This document shows, one piece after another, positions 48,401-57,645 of a stretch of DNA of 64,000 nucleotides. A model generated the notes under the pieces. It ran no database searches. It worked only from the letters and a program-made list of their open reading frames with translations, and was not told the origin of the DNA. The position numbers and the translations under genes are program-made. Positions within the stretch are counted from its first letter, which is position 1. The number at the start of each line of letters is the position of its first letter. Source of the stretch: Nematostella vectensis (Eukaryota; Cnidaria; Anthozoa; Actiniaria; Edwardsiidae); the NCBI RefSeq assembly GCF_932526225.1, contig NC_064037.1, positions 11,204,203-11,268,202 of the forward strand, read 5' to 3'.

Positions 48401-51301
48401 TCGCCGCCTCCCGCAAAAAAACCTCCAAATAGTCAAGATTTAAGTGTCAAGAATTCTATACTCCCATCAATGATATAATACAATATGATTTTCTTCTTAC
48501 TAGTTCCCGACATCAGCGCTCGACGCACCGTGTTCGATATCTCTGCTGTGATCAAGGAAGGCTACTTAAAAAAATGTCGTTTTGGAGCGCTCAGAATCGT
48601 TCAAATTTAAGAAACGTTACTGCTGGTTAACCATGGATAATTTCCTGTACAGCCATGCTCCGGATGCCGAGGTGAGCATCCATATTGTGGGCCTCCTACG
48701 GGCCTAGGGTCTCCTATATCGCCGTATCTCACGAGTTTCACGTGGGCCATGGCTTACTCAGTCATCCGTCATTCGAGGAGAGTAAGATGCTACCCTGAAG
48801 AATACATATGAATCTTGATTTTCTGGCACGTCCGCTTTATGTTTTGAAAGAATTTTAGTTTCAACCCAAACTTTGTCCACGTGGAGAAAACCTCCATGCA
48901 AACTATATGTGCAACACGACGCAGACCAATCACTGTTAGGTTTCTACGAAATCCGAGAACGGACTAGGACCAGGGTTAGTAAGTACAACGGGGTTAGGGT
49001 TAGTTTAACGGGGTTAGGGTTAGCTTAAAGGGCTTAGGGCTAGCGTACCTGGATTAGGGCTAGCGTAACTGGGCCAGGGTTAGTACAACTGGGTTAGGGT
49101 TAGCGTACCTGGATTAGGGCTAGCGTAACGGGGTTAGGGTTAGCGCAACGGGGTTAGGAATAGCGTAACGGGGTTAGGGTTAGCGTAACGGGGTTAGGGT
49201 TAGTACAACTGGGTTAGGGTTAGTACAACGGGGTAAGGGCTAGCGTAACGGGGTTAGGGTTAGCGTAACGGTGTTAGGGTTAGCGCAACGGGGTTAGGGT
49301 TAGCGTAACGGGGTTAGGGTTAGTACAACTGGGTTAGGGTTAGTACAACGGGGTAAGGGCTAGCGTAACGGGGTTAGGGTTAGCGTAACGGGGTTAGGGT
49401 TAGTACAACGGGGTTAGGGTTAGCGTAACTGGATTAGGGTAAGCGTAACTGGATTAGGGTTAGCGTAACGGGGTCAGGGTTAGTACAACTAGGTTAGGGT
49501 AAGCGTACCTGGATTAGGGTTAGCGTAACGGGGCAGGGCTAGTACAACTGGGTTAGGGTTAGCGTAGCAGTGTTAGGGCTAGCGTAACGGGGTTAGGGTA
49601 AGTACAACGGGGTTAGGGTTAGAGTAACGGGGTCAGGGTTAGCGTAACGGGTAGAGGGTTAGCGTAACGAGGTCAGGGTTAGCGTAACAGATTAAGGGTT
49701 AGCGTAACAGGGTTAGGGTTAGTACAACAGGGCTAGCGTAACGGGGTTAAGGTTAGTACAACAGGGCTAGGGTTAGCGTAACGGGGTTAGGGCTAGCGTA
49801 ACCGGGTTACGGCTAGCGTAAAGGGGTTAGGGTTAGCGTAACAGGGTCAGGGTTAGTACAACTGGGTTAGGGTTAGTACAACTGGGTTAGGGTTAGCTAA
49901 CGGGGTTAGGGCTAGCGTAAAGGGGTTAGGGTTAGCGTAACAGGGTCAGGGTTAGTACAACTGGGTCAGGGTTAGCTAACGGGGTCAGGGTTAGTACAAC
50001 TGGGTTAGGGTTAGCTAACGGGGTCAGGGTTAGTACAACTGGGTCAGGGTTAGCTAACGGGGTCAGGGTTAGTACAACTGGGTTAGGGTTAGCGTAACGG
50101 GGTCAGGGTTAGTACAACTGGGTTAGGGTTAGCGAAACCATGTGCTTGAGCCTTCTTTTATTCTGCTGGAGCAAAACTTTACAAAGAAGGAAAACGTCGA
50201 GCTTACGTTTGTTGTCCATCTGCGACGTCCGCAGACGTGTTTGCTTAGGCTTTCAGTGTTTCTCTTGTGATGCTTTTTGCATCTCTAAAAGTATTTTCTC
50301 AAGCAAAACTGGTGAAAATTCGAAGATGTAAAACATACAAAAGATATTGGTAAATAATATTTATCCTACCAGATTCTAATGTCATTCGAATATTTGGATG
50401 CTTAGACTCGCCAGTTCCTTCCGACACATAAGATTGTTGGCGTGGAAAGAGTAGCAGATGGAAGGTTCCAGAAGAGCAACACGTTCCAAGTTATAAGTGA
50501 GGAATACGAAGGCGCATTGCAGACCCTGTATCTTTCTTGTCAGGTAAGGTAATCAGTCTACAAAGGCATTGTTCTGTTATTTTGCCTGTTGTTGCTATTG
50601 TTTATATTTAGGTGGTGTTCATTATTTATTGCTCTCATGCTGGCAGCGTTTTAGAACCCAAGTTAATAGTTCTGCAAGTGTTGGTTTAAATCTGGCAAAT
50701 CTTAAATGTTTCCTTTGATGAACCTTTAGAGAACATTTCCAACCTCCTGAATTCCTAGGCAATAGCTCTCAAACTTTATCATGAATGTCCAGATTCTGTT
50801 ATACAACTCTTCATACCATCCTTGATGTTCAGCTGACAAACCTTAATTTAAGATTTTTTGATATCCAAACAACAGATCATTAAACTCGGTTTCCAACAGA
50901 AAAATATTAATTAAACTTTCCAGGATGTGAAACATCTCACCCAGCCTCAGTAGACATCCAACAAGTCTTTCCAATTATGTACAACCAAACTTCTTCCCAA
51001 AAATTTAATGATGCCCCGAAAGAGCAACTGCGAGTAGCTGCCCCTTTCCCTGTGCTAGCCACGACCCAGACACGACACCTCATTCCCCTTGGGTTACGAG
51101 ACAAACCTTCAAACTGCTCCTGATATGCAGAATGTTTTGACTTACTCCGCTGACGTTTTTTTTAGGATGTCAACGATATGAACCAGTGGATGTCAGCCAT
51201 CAGAAAGACGATCATTTCCAATCCACGTGTTCTTGCTCTGTACCATTCAGGGATATACCATGGCAAGAAATGGTCCTGCTGCAAAGAAACCGAACGCGTC
51301 G
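36416..51301 (+). CDS. RASAL1: RASAL1/RASA4-like Ras GTPase-activating protein (C2-C2-RasGAP-PH-BTK), reading frame disrupted
   Basis: Calcium-responsive RasGAP that switches Ras off at the plasma membrane. Exons: 36416-36489, 36616-36672, 38300 to about 38473, 41317-41467, 41937-41976, 42742-42904, 43500-43628, 44350-44441, 45198-45463, 46228-46334, 46825-47012, 47326-47430, 47753-47901, 48504-48671, 50406-50543, 51166-51301. C2A: REGKNLPAKDM, SGKSDPYCAV, DDRIGKITL. RasGAP: VGMPYLLDILKPTIDNIF, DQKYLAISGFLFLRFYAPAI. PH: VIKEGYL, FKKRYCWLTMDNFLYSHAP. BTK zinc motif: YHGKKWSCC. Breaks: TAA 47407-47409, frameshifts near 46943, 47800 and in an A7 run near 48570. The exon expected between 45463 and 46228 is not found, and the 41467/41937 junction does not close in phase. 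A terminal exon at 53917-53981 (AG, then TAA) is only tentative. Identity is secure; pseudogene versus sequence error is open. Confidence 0.85.
37310..37860. repeat. Interspersed repeat (copy 1 of 2), split by a nested MITE
   Basis: Shares AAGAACGTCTAATTTTC, ATAATACCCAAT and AAAGGTTCTTATAA, in the same order, with 54325-54590. The ends look like short inverted repeats (TTATAAGAAC / GTTCTTATAA). A 240-bp C/G-rich MITE interrupts it at 37539-37778. Confidence 0.6.
37539..37778. mobile_element. 240-bp MITE with TGTGTAGTTCCAG termini
   Basis: The left end TGTGTAGTTCCAGGAAATAT is matched by the inverted right end ATATTTTCTGGAACTACACA. The interior contains C-runs and G-runs. It is inserted inside the repeat at 37310-37860, in RASAL intron 2. 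Confidence 0.8.
37951..38273. mobile_element. About 323-bp MITE with CAGGCC-type termini (copy 2, inverted relative to copy 1)
   Basis: Inverted copy of the element at 8179-8500. Shared interior includes the complement of GTCGGATTTGGCTATGTACC and of CCGAAAGTGGAC. It ends 26 bp upstream of the RASAL exon at 38300. Confidence 0.8.
38403..40846. repeat. 20-bp minisatellite, about 120 copies, built from the RASAL exon 3 donor
   Basis: Units of the type GACACGCTAGGGTATGTGTG. GACACGCTAGG is the 3' end of the C2A exon (encoding DTLG) and GTATGTGTG is a donor-like intron start. The exon-proximal unit (38403) has lost the GT. The first unit with an intact GG/GTATGTG is at 38463, 60 bp (20 codons) further, and preserves phase. 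The array is interrupted by unrelated DNA at 39530-39678. Confidence 0.93.
39530..39678. other. Foreign insert inside the 20-bp array
   Basis: About 150 bp without the array unit. It begins GAAACCCCCCAGTCCCCC, similar to the Polinton terminus (CAAACCACCCAGTCCCCCC). It then has two to three 49-bp direct repeats with GGCCAACATGAGCAATTGC and GTCGTGTACGCGAACCGCGC. Confidence 0.6.
43990..44380. repeat. 77-bp minisatellite, five copies, spanning a RASAL acceptor site
   Basis: Five copies at a 77-bp period. Each contains TTTTGCTGTTTTCAG followed by GCGATAGTGGTACTTTCAAA. The last copy (AG at 44348-44349) is the acceptor of the C2B exon 44350-44441 by frame. The other AG positions are just before 44043, 44120, 44196 and 44273. 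Confidence 0.9.
45866..46190. repeat. GAT/ATG microsatellite followed by CGAGTT-type simple repeat
   Basis: 45866-45936 is a degenerate (GAT)n tract. 45985-46180 repeats CCGAGTTCGAGTCCCCCGAT and GAGTTATCCGAGTTGAAGTC. Both lie in the RASAL intron where an expected exon is missing. Confidence 0.8.
46621..46768. mobile_element. 148-bp MITE with GGGCGTAGCCAGG termini
   Basis: The left end AAGGGCGTAGCCAGGGAGGG is the inverted partner of the right end CCACCCTCCTGGCTACGCCG. It lies in a RASAL intron. Confidence 0.75.
48965..50135. repeat. About 20-bp TTAGGG-rich minisatellite
   Basis: Roughly 58 units of the type GGGGTTAGGGTTAGCGTAAC with variants (TAGTACAACT). It includes many TTAGGGTTAG telomere-like blocks. 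It sits in the RASAL intron between 48671 and 50406. Confidence 0.93.
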
Positions 51302-51324
51302 GTAAGCTCATAACTATACACAGC

Positions 51325-53222
51325 TTACAGGCAGGCAGGCTGAATGGCGTATGTTGTGGCAGGGAGGCAGGCTGAATGTCGTATGTTGTGGCAGAAAGGC
51401 AGGCTGAATGTCGTATGTTGTGGCAGGGAGGCAGGCTGAATGTCGCATGTTGTGGCAGGGAGGCAGGCTGAATGTCGTATGTTGTGGCAGGGAGGCATGC
51501 TGAATGTCGTATGTTGTGGCAGGGAGGCAGGCTGAATGTCGTATGTTGTGGCACAGAGGCATGCTGAATGTCGTATGTTGTGGCAGGGAGGCAGGCTGAA
51601 TGGCGTATGTTGTGGCAGAGAGGCAGGCTGAATGTCGTATGTTGTGGCAGTGAGGCAGGCTGAATGGCGTATGTTGTGGCAGAGAGGCAGGCTGAATGGC
51701 GTATGTTGTGGCAGAGAGGCAGGCTGAATGGCGTATGTTGTGGCAGGCAGGCTGAATGTCGTATGTTGTGGCAGGGAGGCAGGCTGAATGTCGTATGTTG
51801 TGCCAGAGAGGCAGGCTGAATGGCGTATGTTGTGGCAGAGAGGCAGGCTGAATGGCGTATGTTGTGCCAGAGAGGCAGGCTGAATGGCGTATGTTGTGGC
51901 AGGCAAGCTGAATGTCGTATGTTGTGTCAGAGAGACAGGCTGAATGGCGTATGTTGTGGCAGAGAGGCAGGCTGAATGGCGTATTTTGTGGCAGAGGCAG
52001 GCTGAATGGAGTATGTTGTGGCGGAGAGGCAGGCTGAATGGCGTATGTTGTGGCAGGGAGGCAGGCTAAATGGCGTATGTTGTGGCAGGCAGGCTGAATG
52101 GCGTATGTTGTGGCAGAGAGGCAGGCTGAATGGCGTATGTTGTGGCAGGCAAGCTGAATGTCGTATGTTGTGGCAGAGAGGCATGCTGAATGGCGTATGT
52201 TGTGGCAGAGAGGCAGGCTGAATGGCGTATGTTGTGGCAGAGAGGCATGCTGAATGGCGTATGTTGTGGCAGGCAAGCTGAATGTCGTATGTTGTGTCAG
52301 AGAGGCAGGCTGAATGGTGTATGTTGTGGCAGAGAGGCAGGCTGAGTGGCGTATGTTGTGGCAGAGAGGCATGCTGAATGGCGTATGTTGTGGCAGGCAA
52401 GCTGAATGTCGTATGTTGTGTCAGAGAGGCAGGCTGAATGGTGTATGTTGTGGCAGAGAAGGCAGGCTGAATGGTGTATGTTGTGGCAGAGAGGCAGGCT
52501 GAATGGCGTATGTTGTGGCAGAGAGGCAGGCTGAATGGCGTATGTTGTGGTAGGCAGGCTGAATGGCGTATGTTGTGGCAGAGAGGCAGGCTGAATGGCG
52601 TATGTTGTGGCAGAGAGGCAGGCTGAATGGTGTATGTTGTGGCAGAGGCAGGCTGAATGGCGTATGTTGTGGCAGAGAGGCAGGCTGAATGGCGTATGTT
52701 GTGGTAGGCAGATTGAATGGCGTATGTTGTGGCAGGGAGGCAGGCTGAATGGCGTATGTTGTGCCAGAGAGGCAGGCTGAATGGCGTATGTTGTGGCAGG
52801 GAGGCAGGCTGAATGGCGTATGTTGTGGTAGGCAGGCTGAATGGCGTATGTTGTGGCAGGGAGGCAGGCTGAATGGCGTATGTTGTGGTAGGCAGGCTGA
52901 ATGGCGTATGTTGTGGCAGAGGCAGGCTGAATGGCGTATGTTGTGGTAGGCAGGCTGAATGGCGTATGTTGTGGTAGGCAGATTGAATGGCGTATGTTGT
53001 GGCAGGGAGGCAGATTGAATGGCGTATGTTGTGCCAGAGAGGCAGGCTGAATGGCGTATGTTGTGGCAGGGAGGCAGGCTGAATGGCGTATGTTGTGGCA
53101 GGGAGGCAGGCTGAATGGCGTATGTTGTGGCAGAGGCAGGCTGAATGGCGTATGTTGTGGTAGGCAGGCTGAATGGCGTATGTTGTGGCAGACAGGCAGG
53201 CTGAATGGCGTATGTTGTGGCA
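51325..53222. repeat. About 28-36 bp minisatellite (GGCAGGCTGAATGGCGTATGTTGTGGCA)
   Basis: About 1.9 kb of GGCAGGCTGAATGGCGTATG + TTGTGGCAGAGA units with TC/GC variants, starting about 24 bp after the RASAL exon ending 51301. The unit does not include the splice site. The minus strand is open in several frames, giving the spurious repeat ATTYAIQPASL. The rest of 53230-54937 has no supported gene apart from the tentative RASAL terminal exon and a repeat. Confidence 0.93.
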
Positions 53223-54324
53223 GTAACATCAATGAAAAGCGGTCATGAAAAAGAGAAGGATTTCCAGCCTAGTAAAGCGGGATAAAAATCGAGTTGTGAG
53301 CAGTCTCATAGTAATTTTTAGTTCTAGAATTTCTTGATTTTTAGACGTTAATGTTTGTTATGTGGTCACATATTAAACGATATGAGATTTTTTCATCAAC
53401 TTTCTTTGCAATAAGTGGCCATCTTTCTGACCATAAAAAGTAGTCAACTATAAGAGATTGATCCCTGATGTGGCCAAAATAGAGTAGTAACAAATTGTAT
53501 TCTGGTTGGCTAGATGGGGCAACATAATACCAATAATAAGTATTAGGATTAAGTGTTTATTAATAATACTAAGGGCCAAATAGAATAAACCTTTAGCATA
53601 AAAATAGAATGAAAAGCCCAAACTGTCGTGATCTAAGCCTTCAAACGTCCTATAAATACATACCCAACTCCAAAACGCTATAAATATAAACATAAACCAG
53701 TCCGGATCTAACATCTAAGTAACGCCATCCTCTCCCAATAACCCCCCCCCCCCCCCCCCCTAGCCCCGGGTCCTGTCCCTAATGACCTTGGAAACGAGTA
53801 TGCACAGTTCGCAATGTGACCCGGTAACTTATAGGACGTGACCTTTTTCATTAAACGGGCTCATGACACGAAACTGAAATTGATAATTGACTGTTTGGGA
53901 TTGGTGCTTTTTTTAGCGTGTCGCCTCGACGACCTTGGATCGACTTGTTTACAACTGAGATGTTTGCCCGCCATGCGTTAACAAGTGGAAAAATCATACC
54001 CCGGAACAGAACTGCCGGTTGAAGTTATTCATAGCGCATTTAATTTGTTCTATGGCATCCTTCCTCTTATCTTCAAACAAAAACACATGGCAAGGATACA
54101 TTTCTTAGTGTATAGCTCTAGAGCGTATTTATTGTTTAATCTTCTCTATTACGACAGGCTCGCGGACACACTATCTATTAACGTACGCGGTAAACAAGTA
54201 CGAAAAATGAGGGAAACAATAAGCCCTGAGCCAAATAAACACTTAAATTCTCCGAGACACAACATATGGCTCGCTATTTATATCGAAGGGTGATCATCAT
54301 CAGTTTATCAAGAGGGGAAACAAT

Positions 54325-54590
54325 CTCTTTTTCATAAGAACGTCTAATTTTCGGAAGCTGGGCCGACCTTATTCTTGGATCATTTGAAGGTAAAAATTAT
54401 GGTTAGTGTTTTCAGTGATAATAAAAAGATAATACCCAATTAAAAGAGCGTTACATAAATTATAAATAGCAGTTACATTTATAACGTTATTGCGAATAGA
54501 ATTTGTCTGTAGCTTGGACGCATAACACTTGTTGGAATCTCAGGCCTGTACGTTCTTATAAAAAGGTTCTTATAAGAAAAGTGTGTATGC
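54325..54590. repeat. Interspersed repeat (copy 2), uninterrupted
   Basis: Second copy of the repeat at 37310-37860 without the nested MITE. It begins TTCATAAGAACGTCTAATTT and ends AAAGGTTCTTATAAGAAAAG. Confidence 0.6.
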
Positions 54591-54937
54591 AGAAAAACAC
54601 TTTCAAGGTCAAACAAAACACGACTAACAATGCATAACAGTGCATTTAGATGATGCGGAGGGATAGCAATATCCACTGAACCGTACCGCCCTTTAGAGCT
54701 GAATGAAAACAAGTTCATGAGGCAGTTTCCTCACAAGCGATCATTACCTATACCATCAAACGTGAGTTTACGCTGTTATACAACCACCTACTAGCGCATA
54801 GGAAAAAACAAGACCCTTGCACACCTCGAGATGGATGGCAAAATATTAACTGACAAACAGGTGAAAAACAGCAGCCGGAGATGAGCTGACGTGCGTGTTT
54901 ACATGACGCAGTCTTATGATGTGTCCCTTTTCCTAAC

Positions 54938-56479
54938 ATGCTCACATTGGCAGTTATAGTGCTTATTGTTTTTTCGGTTTTCTTGTTAGCCGTGCATAAG
55001 AATGGCCGTTGTTCGTTTGGCATCCCTGGCCCTTGGCGTTTGCCCGTTATTGGATGCATGTATTTAATTCGATGGTTTTCACAGCCGCACAAGAAGCTGA
55101 CGGAATTCGCGAAAGTGTACGGAAATGTGTACTATGTTCGGCTTGGCTCTCAAAATGTCGTAGTTATAAACTCGGCTGCGGCCGTAAAAGAGGCGCTTTT
55201 TCATAAAGGAAGCGACTTTTCAGGCCGCCCTTCGCTCTTTTCTTTTGGACTTTGGGACAAAACAAAAATGTCATTGATATTCCGGGACTTTTCACCGCAT
55301 TTCGTAAGCAACAAGTGCGCTGTGGAAATGTCAATGCGAGCACTTCTAAACGATGTGGAAACGCTAAATCTGAGAACATCAAATGCGTTGAATTCATTGC
55401 TGGGGAAGTTCGAGTCGTTTTCGCAGAACCGTACTTCCCTAGATCCTCGTGGTCCCGCGTTGGAGTGTATTTCCGATTTCGTTATGGGCCACGCGTTTGG
55501 CAATACAATCTCACGGTGCTTCTTTCACGAGGCGCGCGCAGTCTTAAAGGAATCGCTGTCATTCATCGACATCGCATTTGTTGGCAGTTGTATGGATTAT
55601 GTTGGATTTATGCGCTCCATCAACAAAAATCAAATCGACAAAACAGTAACTGACGTAACTAGACTTAGAGAATTCGTCACCAAAGTGTACAACGTCCACA
55701 AGTCTTCCATGCTACAAACAAGCGACTATCGGACAAGTTTAGCGCTGCGCTTGCGGCAATTGAAGGACACCATTCCAGAAAAACAGTATTCCTTCGCCGG
55801 GTTAACTACAGGTGACGGTTTGGAGCTTGATGAGGAAATGATTGTTTCGTTATTGACCGATATAACATTTAGTGCTTACGAGAAAATCTCCACCGCATTG
55901 CTTTGGTGCATAGCCCGTCTTGCCGAGAGTCTTCCTCTCCAGATGGAGCTACAAGACAATTTGGACCAGCTCGGCCAGGAAAAACTGTCACTTAACGACA
56001 AACCGAGATACCCTCTTCTTGATGCTTTCATTTCGGAAACTTTACGTACTAGCTGTATTATGCCATTCGGGCTACCGCGGAGAACGGTTAGGGAAACTAC
56101 AATCTGTGGAATAAACATTCCGAAAGACACCACTGTGCTATTGAACCTATGGTCTTGTGCCTATGACCCAAAAGTCTACAAAAATCCAGAGTTATTCAAC
56201 CCAAAACGCTTTCTCACTGAGGACGTCAATGGAAAAACACAGATTAGATGTCCTTCATTCCCCGCCTTCTCGGCCGGACACAGGCGATGTTTAGGAGATA
56301 CGCTTTCAAGGAGTGTTCTGTTTTTTCTCGTTGGTGGAATGTTGCAGAATTATTCGATGGAACTTGAAGATGAAAGTATGAAAAGCAATTTGGAAGGAAA
56401 ATACGCACTCACTCTACGACCAAAAAGATACAAAATTAATTTGCAAAAGCGAATAAAGAATTTTGATAAACGACATTGA
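54938..56479 (+). CDS. Cytochrome P450, microsomal, clan 2-like (CYP1/2/17-type)
   Basis: Intronless, 513 aa. N-terminal membrane anchor (LTLAVIVLIVFSVFLLAV), proline hinge (GIPGPWRLPVIG), the WxxxR-type region, K-helix ETLR (residues 367-370), PERF-region NPKRF, and the heme loop FSAGHRRCLG with the axial Cys at about 451. Overall layout resembles CYP1/2/17-like enzymes of the endoplasmic reticulum that oxidise small lipophilic molecules. Odd point: the I-helix reads DITFSAYEKIS at about 308-318 where the family normally has AGxDT, so the acid-alcohol pair for oxygen activation is replaced. The start chosen gives the complete anchor. An intronless gene among intron-rich neighbours could reflect retroposition or a lineage with intronless P450s. 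Confidence 0.92.
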   Translation: MLTLAVIVLIVFSVFLLAVHKNGRCSFGIPGPWRLPVIGCMYLIRWFSQPHKKLTEFAKVYGNVYYVRLGSQNVVVINSAAAVKEALFHKGSDFSGRPSLFSFGLWDKTKMSLIFRDFSPHFVSNKCAVEMSMRALLNDVETLNLRTSNALNSLLGKFESFSQNRTSLDPRGPALECISDFVMGHAFGNTISRCFFHEARAVLKESLSFIDIAFVGSCMDYVGFMRSINKNQIDKTVTDVTRLREFVTKVYNVHKSSMLQTSDYRTSLALRLRQLKDTIPEKQYSFAGLTTGDGLELDEEMIVSLLTDITFSAYEKISTALLWCIARLAESLPLQMELQDNLDQLGQEKLSLNDKPRYPLLDAFISETLRTSCIMPFGLPRRTVRETTICGINIPKDTTVLLNLWSCAYDPKVYKNPELFNPKRFLTEDVNGKTQIRCPSFPAFSAGHRRCLGDTLSRSVLFFLVGGMLQNYSMELEDESMKSNLEGKYALTLRPKRYKINLQKRIKNFDKRH

Positions 56480-56828
56480 GACAAAAGTCAGCATTTTTAT
56501 CATTTAATAAAATTTATCTTAATCGAAATCGAGACACAATTCTCTCTTACGGCCAAAACATCACAAATCATGAGTTAAAATGGGTTTCCAGGGAAAGGGC
56601 TTGACTGCCTGTCAGCCTCCTTTTTTGTCTTATTATAAAATAGTGTGGAAAAGAAATGCTGTTGCCCTAGCCCTGCGCTTCAGCTAATGTCTAGGCAAAT
56701 TTTATATATTCTGCAATTTTCACTAGTGTTTCTTAGTTGATATTCCATTAATATTTTGATATATATTATTTATTATATATTTTTTGTATATCATCTTCTA
56801 GATATTAAGTGTTCTCTTAATAAAAAAT

Positions 56829-56896
56829 GTCATCATCATCATCATCACCATCATCATCGTCGTCGTCGCCGTCGCCGTCATCATCATCATCATCAC
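56829..56896. repeat. (CAT)n/(CGT)n microsatellite
   Basis: CATCATCATCATCACCATCA followed by CGTCGTCGTCGCCGTCGCC and more CAT. It lies in the 56,480-57,060 gap, which otherwise shows no gene. Confidence 0.9.
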
Positions 56897-57059
56897 CCTT
56901 CCCATGATCCTCCGCGCACTAAAAATTTATTCACGTTTGTTTCTGATAAATTTATTGATTTTTCATTTTCTATTTTTTCTCTCGAAGACATTATTCTCAC
57001 ATAAGTGATACAATTATCATTTTCGTAACAATAATATTCAATTATTTAGGTCAAGTCTC

Positions 57060-57620
57060 TGGCTTGTGTGCTATCCTTGTGGCGCAGGGAAATATAGTTT
57101 TGCAGTGGCATTCCTTTGTTGTAACGTATCCAATGCATTGCGATCTTCCTGTGGCTCAAAACATACATACTGCGGTATCCCTGTGGCGAATGGTATTCAC
57201 GGGTGGTATCCCTGTAGACCAAGTCATACAAACTGCGGTATCCCTGTAAAGCAAGGAATACACAATGCCTCTGCGCTAGATACCCATTTGTTTTTAGCGG
57301 TTTGGTATTCTGGTATTCTTGTATTGCAATTTTTCCACAGTAGGGTATCCCTGTGGCGCAAGGTATTCACGGTGTGGTATCCCTGTGGCGCAAGGTATTC
57401 ACAGCGTGGTATCCCTGTGGTGCAAGGTTTTCACCGTGTGATATCCCTGTGGCGCAAGGTTTTCACCGTGTGGTATTCCTGTGGCGCAAGGTATACATAC
57501 TGCGGTATCCCTGTGAAGCAAGGGATACACAATTGCGACGCTAGATATCCATTTCTTTATAACGTTGTGGTGTTCCTGTGGTGAAATTTTTTCCACGGTG
57601 TGGTGTCCCTGTGGCCGAAG
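57060..57620. repeat. About 30-bp minisatellite downstream of MIB1 (GGTATCCCTGTGGCGCAAGG)
   Basis: Imperfect units of GGTATCCCTGTGGCGCAAGG + TATTCACGGTGT, more degenerate to the left. It ends about 25 bp before the MIB1 stop codon, so it lies in or beyond the 3' UTR. Confidence 0.85.
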
Positions 57621-57645
57621 ATATTCACGGTGTGGGGACTCCAGA

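Noticed and set aside
51162-53232. Long minus-strand open frames (up to 352 codons, repeating CHNIRHSACL)
   Set aside because: Translation of the GGCAGGCTGAATGGCGTATG array opposite to the host gene; open in several frames at once.
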